DNA from: Avena insularis
Taxonomy: Eukaryota > Streptophyta > Magnoliopsida > Poales > Poaceae
Direction: 5' to 3'
DNA length: 64,000 nucleotides
Assembly: GCA_023614405.1 (NCBI GenBank)
Contig: CM042690.1
Coordinates: 525,466,293 to 525,530,292 of the forward strand
The notes below the pieces were generated by a model. That model made no database searches and was not told the DNA's origin. It worked only from the letters and a program-made list of their open reading frames with translations. A program made the position numbers and the translations under genes. This document shows positions 49,085 to 61,500 of this stretch, one piece after another. How positions within the stretch are numbered: the first letter of the stretch is position 1; each line of letters starts with the position of its first letter.

Positions 49085-51110
49085 CTCTTCATCAATAAAA
49101 ATCCCAGGTTTCTTCCAAACACTTCATTTTTATTGTTTCATGCACAGTTGTGTTGTTCTTGGAGCGTCTTATTTTTTGTTTTTGTTTTGGTTTTTAGTTT
49201 GCGTGGTTTGCTTAGTTTGCTGAATAAATTGGTTGGACCTCCTCTTTCATTTATTGGTGTTCAAATAGTTTGGTTTGGTTTGGAAAAGAGTAGGAGAGCT
49301 CATGATTAAGTGGTAAAGAGAGTTTGTTTTTGACTGCGGCCTATGCTCTGTCATGCCATGCTTGATATTGTTTTGGCTCTATGCTTAGTATTCTTTGCTG
49401 TCGCATGACTTGTTATAAACAATTGAGATTCCTTAATGTTCCTTGGATGAATCATGCGTTGTTTTAGCATACTAAAGCATAATATAGTGGTATTCTCCTT
49501 TGATGCTTTATTTGGGTTGACTTGGCGCATGCTCACACCATGTTATGACTATCTCAAGTCACCTTAAGCCTTTATGATCCTTTAGTTTTCAACTTGTAGT
49601 ATCACTTTATGCTTTGATCAATGATGTTTTGTCGCTCTGCATGATTGTGTCCATTATTGCTCTCTCGGTTGTCGCTCCCTTACTATTGCTAGCCTTCACT
49701 TCCACTGAGTGTTTTACTCATGCTTCCAACTCCCTAAACCAAATATTTCCAAAGTGTCCACCATACCTACCTAGTATCATGATTTGCTACTCCCGTGCAT
49801 ATTCAATATGCCTTGTTTTCTTCCAAATAAAATGTTTGCTTGTTATGGGAAAATTAGTTAGTAAAGCTCTCATGAACTTGATGGCATACTTTATTTCCTG
49901 CACTTAATAAACCTAAACCATTGTGAACTCTCCATGAAAGTTATATGCTTGGTAATTATAGGCTGGGGATTAGCATAACCGTGCTGTCATGGGGAACGCT
50001 TTCAACACTTGTAAATATATACCCAGTTGATACCTTGCTCTTTTGTTTGCGGATGTCGTCGGTGTGAAATAAAAGGGGAGCTTGTAAGTCCATGGAGTTA
50101 TGTATGTGTGTTAGAAAGCGCTGGTCACTGGTCTAATCCATGCTGACATGGTGGAAACCTGCAGCGTAACCATAATGATTTCTATGAAGCATTCTTCTTA
50201 TAAAAAAAGAGAGATAGCTATTGAGAAAAAGAAAAAAATGAGATTTATGAAAAGAGGAAAGAGAGAAAAAAGCACCATTTTCCCATGGTAAATAAGAAGA
50301 TTGCTGCGATACTCATTGTCTGCTTTCCTTGTCATTTTGATATGGGGATTCTTCCGTCGGGCAAGGAGTACCCCGTTGGCGGTTCTCAATGATACGCACA
50401 TACTTACAATGACAAGAACTTACCGGTAACTAAAGTTGAGTAGCATGAGGAGCGGCCCTCGTACTCAAGGGACTTGGGATTTTCAGTTTATAGTCTGTTA
50501 AGCATATAACTCAGATTGGACCTCACTTTCACCTTAACCAAATTAAAGATTCTTATGATAGGGGCAATGAGAGCTCAAAGCTAATGAGTACCATACTTTC
50601 AGCATTTGGAAGCCTTTCAAACTATTCAAAACCTTTTCATTTCCTTGTTGAGTCTCCACACATTCTATGAGCACTTTCTTGAGAGCATAGTGGCCATTCT
50701 TAGTTCTATGTGCATTGTCCCAAGACTTGTTAATTGATGCATACCTTGATATTGCTTGTTTTAAACTATTTGTATCTAGTCACTCTTGTAAACTTTGAAG
50801 GTGTCCTATGCATTTATGTTTGCTACTCTATGAGGGACAAGCTGAATGCCACTATGCTATGTTTTCTTTATGTGAAACAAACAAACGTCTTGCAAGGCAT
50901 TGTTATTCATGAATCTTTTGTTTGTGCCTTTTCATGTTGCATCATAGTCTCTTTGTCTTATTGTTAGAACTTTGTCTTTCATGTTATGATTGAAGTACTA
51001 TGATCCCAGCTTTGAATGTTTTACAAATATTTTGATCAAGTCTTTGATGGTGCATGTCACCTCAAAAATTATTCTTTCTTTTTATCACTTACCTACTCGA
51101 GGACGAGCAG

Positions 51111-51126
51111 GAGTTAAGCTTGGGGA
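51111..51126 (+). other. polypurine tract of the Athila-lineage element
   Basis: GAGTTAAGCTTGGGGA lies immediately before the 3' LTR (TGTTGATACATTG). This is the expected site for priming plus-strand DNA synthesis, although it is interrupted by pyrimidines. Confidence 0.65.
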
Positions 51127-52533
51127 TGTTGATACATTGCAAATGTATCTATAATTTTTGATGCTCCATGCTTTGTTTTATCCACTTTCTTGTGTTTTTT
51201 CCACACTTTGGAGTACTTTTCATATGATTTCTTGGAATAACCTATTAACAAGAGCCACGATGCCGGTACTGTTTTCTCATTGTTTTTGGTTCGGGAAAGT
51301 CAAAAAATGAATATTCTCGAATTGGACGGGACAAGCCAAAGTGCCTATTTTTCGAAGACTCCGAGCGAGAATATGAGGCGGAGGAGGGCAGGCTGGCCAC
51401 ACCACCCCAGTGGCTGGGCTGGCCGCGCCCGAGCATGGTGTGGTGGCCCTAGGCACCTCGGTCTCCCTCTTCGCCTATAAAAGCCTTGACCTAAAAACTT
51501 GGGGGTTCAATGTTTTCGAGGAAAAAGTTCCTGCAGCGCCACCAGAAGGGAGATTTGGGGGACAGAAAGTCTCTGTTCCGGCACCCTGCCGGGACGGGGA
51601 AGTGCCCTCGGAGCCATCTCCATCGATCTCCACCATCATCTCCATCGACCATCCATGTTTCCCCCATCTATGAGTGAGTAATCCCCCGTTGTAGGCTATG
51701 GGGATGGTAGGGATTGGATGAGATCGTTCATGTAATGGCATCAGATTGTTAGGGCATGGTGCCTAGTATCTTTTATTAGTGCTTTATGACTTTGTTGCAA
51801 CTTGTTGTGCTTAATGCTTGTCACTAGGGCCCGAGTGCCATGATTACAGATCTGAACATGTTATTGATTCATTATGATAGTATTGTTTCTGGTCTTATCT
51901 GCAAGTTGTATACACACGTTGTTGTCCGGAAGCTATGGCCCCGAAGTGAAAGAAATCGGGATAACCAGAAGGGAATGGCTTTGATGTGAGGATCACATGT
52001 GTTCACGGAGTGTTAATGCTTTACTCCGGTGCTCTATTAAAAGGAGCACCTTAATTGCCGATAGTTCCTAGAGGCCCGCCGCAAGCGGGCTGGCAGGACA
52101 AAAGATGCTGTGCAAGTTCTCATTGCGAGCACGTATGACTATATATGGAACACATGCCTAGGATTGTCTAGTACTTGGATGCTTTATCTTATTTATCTGC
52201 AATTGCCCTATCTTCTGATTGTTATGTGGATTGTCTTGTCCATGCAACCCCCGTCCATCCATCCCTATGCCTACCGCACTCGAATCACACTATTTACTGC
52301 TATTGTTACTACTGTATTTGCTTTACTACTACTGTTACTTTACTATTCCTACTTCAAAACTGTTGCTACTGATAAACTGCTGTGAGAAAGATTGTTTCCA
52401 GGTGCAGCTGAATTGACAACTCAGTGGTTAAGGCTTATAAATATTCTTTGGCTCCCCTTGTGTCGAATCAATAAATTGGGTTTCACTTCCCTCGAATATA
52501 CTGCGATAAACCCCCTATACTTGTGGGTCATCA
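51127..52533 (+). repeat. 3' LTR of the Athila-lineage element
   Basis: 1407 bp, TGTTGATACATTG to GGGTCATCA, followed by array sequence. It keeps the canonical terminal TG and CA. Confidence 0.9.
51475..51482 (+). promoter_or_regulatory. TATA box of the Athila-lineage 3' LTR
   Basis: CTATAAAA within TTCGCCTATAAAAGCC. The 5' LTR copy has drifted to CTATAAGA. Transcripts from here would enter the satellite to the right. Confidence 0.6.
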
Positions 52534-55500
52534 ACCACATTTGGATCAACCAGAGTCATTGCATGTGTGTTCTTTCCAAAAACCACACGTGGATCCACAA
52601 GAGTAATTGCATGTGTGTTCATGTCAGAAACCACACATGGATCCACCAATGTCATTGCATGTGTGTTCTTTTCCTCAAACCACATATGGATCCACCAATG
52701 TCATTGCATGTGTGTTCTTTCCACAAACCACATATGGATCCACCAGAGTCATTGCATGTGTGTTCTTTTCCACAAACCACATATGGATCCACTAGAGTCA
52801 TTGCATGTGTGTTCTTTTCACAAACCACAAATGGATCCACCAGAGTCATTGCATGTGTGTTCTTTCCACAAACCACATATGTACCCACTAGAGTAATTAC
52901 ATGTGTGTTCTTTTCCACAAACCACTTATGGATCCACTAGAGTCATTGCATGTGTGTTCTTTCCACAAACCACATATGGATCCACTAGAGTAATTGCATG
53001 TGTGTTCCCTTCACAAACCACATATGAACCAACACTAGAGTCATTGCATGTGTGTTCTTTTCACAAACCACATATGGATCCACCAATGTCATTGCATGTG
53101 TGTTCTTTACACAAACCACATATGGATCCACCAGAGTCATTGCATGTGTTCTTTTCACAAATCACATATGGATCCACTAGAGGAATTGCATATGTGTTCT
53201 TTCCACAAACCACATATGGGTCCACTAGAGTAACTGCATGTGTGTTCTTTTCACAAACCATATATGGATCAACCAATGTCATTGCATGTGTGTTCTTTTC
53301 ACAAACCACATATGGATCCACTAGTGTCATTGCATGTGTGTTCTTTCCACAAACCACATATGGATCCACCAGAGTCATTGCATATGTGTTCTTTCCACAA
53401 ACCAAATATGGATCTACCAATGTCATTGCATGTGTGTTCTTTCCACAAACCACATATGGATCGACCAGAGTCATTGCATGTGTGTTCTTTCCACAAACCA
53501 AATATGGATCCACCTATGTCATTGCATGTGTGTTCTTTTCACAAACCACATATGAATCCACCAGAGTCATTGCATGTGTGTTCTTTTGACAAACCACACT
53601 GGGATCCACCAAAGTCATTGCATGTGTGTTACTGTCACAAACCACATATGGATAACCCAATGTCATTACATGTGTGTTCTTTTTACAAACAACATGGATC
53701 AACAAATGGCATTGCATGTGTGTTCTTTCCACAAACCACATGGATCAACAAATGCCATTACATGTGTGTTCTTTCCACAAACCACATGGATCAACCAGAG
53801 TCATTGCACGTGTGTTCTTGTCACAAACCACACATGGATCCACCAGAGTAATTACATGTGTGTTCATCTCACAAACCACATATGGATCCAACAATGTCAT
53901 TGCATGTGTGTTCTTTTCATAGACCACATATGGATCCACCAATATCATTTCATATGTGTTCTTTCCACAAACCACATATGTACCCACTAGAGTAATTGCA
54001 TGTGTGTTCTTTTCCACAAACCACTTATGGATCTACTAGAGTCATTTCATGTGTGTTCTTTCCACAAACCACATATGGATCCACTAGAGTCATTGCATGT
54101 GTGTTCCTTTCACAAACCACATATGGATCAACCAATGTCATTGCATGTGTGTTCTTTTCATGAACCACATATGGATCCACTAGAGACATTGCATTTGCGT
54201 TCTTTTCACAAACCACATATGGACCCACCAATGCCATTTCATGTGTGTTCTTATACTAAAACCAACACTAGAGTCACTGCATGTGTGTTCTTTTCACAAA
54301 CCACACATGGACACAACAGAGTCATTGCATGTGTGCTCTTTCCACAAACCACGTGGATCAACCAATGACATTGCACGTGTGTTCTTTTGACAAATAACTT
54401 GGATCAACCAATGGCATTGCATGTGTGTTATTGTCATAAACCACATATGGATCAACCAATGTCATTGCATGTCTGTTCATGTCACAAACCACACATGGAT
54501 CCACCAATGTCATTGCATGTGTGTTCTTTCCATGAAACAAGTATGGATCCACCAATGTCATTGCATGTGTGTTCTTTCCACAAACCACATATGGATCCAC
54601 CAATGTCATTGCATGTGTGTTCTTTTCCAAAACCACATGTGGATCCACTAGAGACATTGCATCTAGGGTCTTTCCACAAACCACACATGGATCCACTAGA
54701 GTCATTGCATGTGTGTTGTTTCCACAAACCACATATGGATCCACCAGAGTCATTGCATGTGTGTTCTTTTCACAAACCATATATGGATCAACCAATGGCA
54801 TTGCATGTGTGTTCTTTTCACAACGCACATATGGATCAACCAATGTCATTGCATGTGTGTTCTTTCCACAATCCACATATCTACCCACTAGATTAATTGC
54901 ATGTGTGTTCTTTTCCACAAACCAGATATGGATCCACAAGAGTCATTGCATGTGTGTTCTTTCCACAAACTACATATGGATCCACCAGACTCATTGCATG
55001 TGTGTTATTTTCCACAAACCACATGGATCAACCAATGGCATTTCATGTATGTTCTTTCCACAAACCACATGGATCAACAAATGTCATTACATGTGTGTTA
55101 TTTCCACAAACCACATGGATCAACCAGAGTTATAGCACGTGTGTTCTTGTCACAAACCACACGTGGATCCACCAGAGTAATTGCATGTGTTTTCTTTTCA
55201 CAAACCACATATGGATCAACAAATGTCATTGCATGTGTGTTCTTTTTACAGACCACATATGGATCCACCAATGTCATTGCATATGTGTTCTTTCCACAAA
55301 CCACATATGTACCCACTAGAGTAATTGCATGTGTGTTCTTTTCCACAAACCACTTATGGATCCACTAGAGTCATTCCATGTGTGTTCTTTCCACAAACCA
55401 CATATGGATCCACCAGAGTAATTGCATGTGTGTTATTTTCACAAACCACATGGATCAACCAATGGCATTGCATGTGTGTTCTTTCCACAAACCACATATG

Positions 55501-58500
55501 GATCCACCAATGGCATTGCATCTCTGTTCTTTCCACAAACCACATATGGATCCACCAATGTCATTGCATGTCTGTTATTTTCCACAAACCACATATGGAT
55601 CCACCAATGTCATTGCATGTCTGTTCTTTCCACGAACGACATATGGATCCACCAGAGCATTGCATGTGTGTTCTTTCCACAAACCACACATGGATCCACC
55701 AGAGTAATTGCATGTGTGTTCATGTCACAAACCACACATGGATCCACCAATGTCATTGCATGTGTGTTCTTTCCATGAACCATATATGGATCCACCAATG
55801 TCATTTCATGTGTGTTCTTTCCACAAACCACATCAGGATCCACCAGAGTCATTGTATGTGTGTTCTTTTCACAAACCACATATGGATCCACTCGAGTCAC
55901 TTCATGTGTGTTCCTGCCACAAACCACATATGGATCAACCATAGTCATTGCATGTGTGTTCTTTCCACAAACCAAATATGGATCCACCAATGTCATTGCA
56001 TGTGTGTTCTTTTCACAAACCACATATGGATCCACCAGAGTCATTACATGTGTGTTCTTTTGACAAACCACACAGGGATCCACAGTCATTGCATGTGTGT
56101 TACTGTCACAAACCACATATGGATCAACGAATGTCATTACATGTGTGTTATTTTGACAAACAACATGGATCAACCAATGGCATTGCATGTGTGTTCTTTC
56201 CACAAATCACATGGATCAACAAATTTCATTACATGTGTGTTCTTTCCACAAACCACATGGATCAACCAGAGTCATTGCACGTGTGTTCTTGTCACAAACC
56301 ACACATGGATCCACCAGAGTAATTGCATGTGTGTTCATGTCACAAACCACATATGGATCCACCAATGTCATTGCATGTGTGTTCATGTCACAAACCACAC
56401 ATGGATCCACCGATGTCATTGCATGTGTGTTCTTTCCATGAACTACATATGGATCAACCAGAGTCATTGCATGCGTTTTCTTTCCACAAACCACACGTGG
56501 ATCCACCAGAGTAATTGCATGTGTGTTCATGTCACAAACCACACATGGATCCACCAATGTCATTGCATGTGTGTTCTTTTCCACAAACCACATATGGATC
56601 CACCAATGTCATTTCATGTATGTTCTTTACACCAACCACATATGGATCCACCAGAGTCATTGCATGTGTGTTCTTTTCCACAAACCACATATGGATCCAC
56701 TAGAGTCATTGCATGTGTGTTCCTTTCACAAATCACACATGGATCCACCAGAGTCATTGCATGTGTGTTCTTTCCACAAACCACATATGTACCCACTAGA
56801 GTAATTGCATGTGTGTTCTTTTCCACAAACCACTTATGGATCCACTAGAGTCATTGCATGTGTGTTCTTTCGAAAAACCACATATGGATCCACCAGAGTA
56901 ATTGCATGTGTGTTCCCTTCACAAACCACATATGGATCAACCAATGTCATTACATGTTTGTTATTTTCACAAACCACATATGGATCAACAGATGTCATTG
57001 CATGTGTGTTCTTTTCATGAACCACATATGGATCCACTAGAGACATTGCATTTGCGTTCTTTTCACAAACCACATATGGACCCACCAATGCCATTTCATT
57101 GTGTTCTTATACTAAAACCAACACTAGAGTCACTGCATGTGTGTTCTTTTCACAAACCACACATGGACACAACAGAGTCATTGCATGTGTGCTCTTTCCA
57201 CAAACCACGTGGATCAACCAATGACATTGCACGTGTGTTCTTTTGACAAATAACTTGGATCAACCAATGGCATTGCATGTGTGTTATTGTCATAAACCAC
57301 ATATGGATCAACCAATGTCATTGCATGTCTGTTCATGTCACAAACCACACATGGATCCACCAATGTCATTGCATGTGTGTTCTTTCCATGAAACAAGTAT
57401 GGATCCACCAATGTCATTGCATGTGTGCTCTTTCCACAAACCACATATGGATCCACCAATGTCATTGCATGTGTGTTCTTTTCCAAAACCACATGTGGAT
57501 CCACTAGAGACATTGCATCTAGGGTCTTTCCACAAACCACACATGGATCCACTAGAGTCATTGCATGTGTGTTGTTTCCACAAACCACATATGGATCCAC
57601 CAGAGTCATTGCATGTGTGTTCTTTTCACAAACCATATATGGATCAACCAATGGCATTGCATGTGTGTTCTTTACACAACGCACATATGGATCAACCAAT
57701 GTCATTGCATGTGTGTTCTTTCCACAATCCACATATCTACCCACTAGATTAATTGCATGTGTGTTCTTTTCCACAAACCACATATGGATCCACAAGAGTC
57801 ATTGCATGTGTGCTCTTTCCACAAACTACATATGGATCCACCAGACTCATTGCATGTGTGTTATTTTCCACAAACCACATGGATCAACCAATGGCATTGC
57901 ATGTATGTTCTTTCCACAAACCACATGGATCAACAAATGTCATTACATGTGTGTTATTTCCACAAACCACATGGATCAACCAGAGTTATAGCACGTGTGT
58001 TCTTGTCACAAACCACACGTGGATCCACCAGAGTAATTGCATGTGTTTTCTTTTCACAAACCACATATGGATCAACAAATGTCATTGCATGTGTGTTCTT
58101 TTTACAGACCACATATGGATCCACCAATGTCATTGCATATGTGTTCTTTCCACAAACCACATATGTACCCACTAGAGTAATTGCATGTGTGTTCTTTTCC
58201 ACAAACCACTTATGGATCCACTAGAGTCATTCCATGTGTGTTCTTTCCACAAACCACATATGGATCCACCAGAGTAATTGCATGTGTGTTATTTTCACAA
58301 ACCACATGGATCAACCAATGGCATTGCATGTGTGTTCTTTCCACAAACCACATATGGATCCACCAATGGCATTGCATCTCTGTTCTTTCCATAAACCACA
58401 TATGGATCCACCAATGTCATTGCATGTCTGTTATTTTCCACAAACCACATATGGATCCACCAATGTCATTGCATGTGTGTTCTTTCCACGAACGACATAT

Positions 58501-61500
58501 GGATCCACCAGAGCATTGCATGTGTGTTCTTTCCACAAACCACACATGGATCCACCAGAGTAATTGCATGTGTGTTCATGTCACAAACCACACATGGATC
58601 CACCAATGTCATTGCATGTGTGTTCTTTCCATGAACCATATATGGATCCACCAATGTCATTTCATGTGTGTTCTTTCCACAAACCACATCAGGATCCACC
58701 AGAGTCATTGTATGTGTGTTCTTTTCACAAACCACATATGGATCCACTCGAGTCACTTCATGTGTGTTCCTGCCACAAACCACATATGGATCAACCATAG
58801 TCATTGCATGTGTGTTCTTTCCACAAACCAAATATGGATCCACCAATGTCATTGCATGTGTGTTCTTTTCACAAACCACATATGGATCCACCAGAGTCAT
58901 TACATGTGTGTTCTTTTGACAAACCACACAGGGATCCACCAGAGTCATTGCATGTGTGTTACTGTCACAAACCACATATGGATCAACGAATGTCATTACA
59001 TGTGTGTAATTTTGACAAACAACATGGATCAACCAATGGCATTGCATGTGTGTTCTTTCCACAAATCACATGGATCAACAAATTTCATTACATGTGTGTT
59101 CTTTCCACAAACCACAGGGATCAACCAGAGTCATTGCACGTGTGTTCTTGTCACAAACCACACATGGATCCACCAGAGTAATTGCATGTGTGTTCATGTC
59201 ACAAACCACATATGGATCCACCAATGTCATTGCATGTGTGTTCATGTCACAAACCACACATGGATCCACCGATGTCATTGCATGTGTGTTCTTTCCATGA
59301 ACCACATATGGATCAACCAGAGTCATTGCATGCGTTTTCTTTCCACAAACCACACGTGGATCCACCAGAGTAATTGCATGTGTGTTCATGTCACAAACCA
59401 CACATGGATCCACCAATGTCATTGCATGTGTGTTCTTTTCCACAAACCACATATGGATCCACCAATGTCATTTCATGTATGTTCTTTACACCAACCACAT
59501 ATGGATCCACCAGAGTCATTGCATGTGTGTTCTTTTCCACAAACCACATATGGATCCACTAGAGTCATTGCATGTGTGTTCCTTTCACAAATCACACATG
59601 GATCCACCAGAGTCATTGCATGTGTGTTCTTTCCACAAACCACATATGTACCCACTAGAGTAATTGCATGTGTGTTCTTTTCCACAAACCACTTATGGAT
59701 CCACTAGAGTCATTGCATGTGTGTTCTTTCGACAAACCACATATGGATCCACCAGAGTAATTGCATGTGTGTTCCCTTCACAAACCACATATGGATCAAC
59801 CAATGTCATTACATGTTTGTTATTTTCACAAACCACATATGGATCAACAGATGTCATTGCATCTGTGTTCTATTCACAAACCACATATGGATCCACCAAT
59901 GTCATTGCATGCGTGTTCTTTCCACAAACCACATATGGATCCACCAGAGTGATTGTATGTGCGTTCTTTTCACAAATCACATATGGATCCACTGGAGTCA
60001 TTGCATGTGTGTTCTTTCCACAAACCACATATGGATCCACTAGAGTCATTGCATGTGTGTTCTTTTCACAAACCATATATGGATCAACTAATGTCGTTCC
60101 ATGTGTGTTCTTTTCCACAAACCACATATGGATCCACCAGAGTAATTGCATGTGTTTTTTTTTCACAAACCACATATGGATCAACAAATGTCATTGCATG
60201 TGTGTTGTTTTCATAGACCACATATGGATCCACCAATTACATTGCATATGTGTTCTTTCCACAAACCACATATGTACCCACTAGAGTAATTGCATGTATG
60301 TTCTTTTCCACAAACCACTTATGGATCCACTAGAGTCATTGCATGTGTGTTCCTTCCACAAACCACATATGGATCCACTAGAGTCAATGCATGTGTGTTC
60401 CTTTCACAAACCACATATGGATCAACCAATGTCATTGCATGTATGTTCCTTTCATGAACCACATATGGATCCACTAGAGTCATTGCATTTGTGTTCTTTT
60501 AACAAACCACATATGGACCCACCAATGCCATTGCATGTCTGTTCTTATCCTAAAACCAACACTAGAGTCACTTCATATGTGTTCTTTTCACAAACTACAC
60601 ATGGACCAACCATTTTCACAAACTACACATGGACCAACCAGAGTCATTGCATGTGTGTTCTTTCCACAAATCACCTTGATCAACCAATGACATTGCATGT
60701 GTGTTCTTTTGACAAATAACATGGATCAACCAATGGCATTGGATGTGTGTTATTGTCATAAACCACATATGGATCAACCAATGTCATTGCATGTGTGTTC
60801 ATGTCACACACCACACATGGATCCACCAATGTCATTGCATGTGTGTTTTTCTCATGAACCACATATGGATCCACCAATGTCATTGCATGTGTGTTCTTTC
60901 CACAAACCACATATGGATCCACCAATGTCATTGCATGTGTGTTCTTTTCCACAAACCACATATGGATCCACTAGAGTCATTGAATATGTGGTCTTTCCAC
61001 AAACCACAAATGGATCCACTAGAGTCATTGCATGTGTGTTCTTTCCACAAACCACATATGGATCCACCAGAGTCATTGCATGTGTGTTCTTTTCACAAAC
61101 CATATATGGATCAACCAATGGAATTGCATGTGTGTTCTTTTCACAACCCACATATGGATCAACCAATGTCATTGCATGTGTGTTCTTTCCACAAACCACA
61201 TATGGATCGACCAGAGTCATTGCATGTGTGATCTTTCCACAAACCAAATATGGATCCACCAATGTCATTGCATGTGTGTTCTTTTCACAAACCACATATG
61301 GATCCACCAGAGTCATTGCATGTGTGTTCTTTTGACAAACCACACTGGGATCCACCAAAGTCATTGCATGTGTGTTACTGTCACAAACCACATATGGATC
61401 AACCAATGTCATTACATGTGTGTTCTTTTTACAAACAACATGGATCAACAAATGGCATTGCATGTGTGTTCTTTCCACAAACCACATGGATCAACAAATG

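Larger units (their letters stand above)
48111..51126. other. 3-kb non-coding interior of the Athila-lineage element
   Basis: AT-rich, with no frame resembling reverse transcriptase, RNase H or integrase. It contains two early copies of the purine-tract motif AAGCTTGGGGATG (about 49001 and 49059), a perfect hairpin at 49064-49084 and a purine-rich run at 50200-50275. The short ORFs at 48959, 49614 and 50734 are not supported. Confidence 0.7.
45286..52533 (+). mobile_element. Athila-lineage LTR retrotransposon, non-autonomous
   Basis: A 7.25-kb element with LTRs of 1439 bp (45286-46724) and 1407 bp (51127-52533). The 3' LTR starts TGTTGATACATTG and ends GGGTCATCA; the 5' LTR has lost the first bases (GTTATACATTG). 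A tRNA-Asp-type primer site lies 11 bp after the 5' LTR and a purine-rich tract precedes the 3' LTR. Inside are one large unassigned ORF, a frameshifted protease tail and 3 kb without coding potential. No reverse transcriptase or integrase is present. Nine differences in about 285 aligned LTR bases (about 3%) suggest an insertion of the order of one million years ago under usual grass rates. It resembles Triticeae families of the Sabrina type, but that name is tentative. Confidence 0.88.

Noticed and set aside
50200..50275. Purine-rich run as a second polypurine tract
   Set aside because: It lies 0.85 kb before the 3' LTR without the AAGCTTGGGGA motif of this element; it is more likely simple sequence.
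55325..59707. Two 507-508-codon ORFs rich in Cys and His
   Set aside because: They are repeats of one frame of the 48-bp unit, with equivalent open frames overlapping them on both strands and no start context, intron pattern or frame preference.
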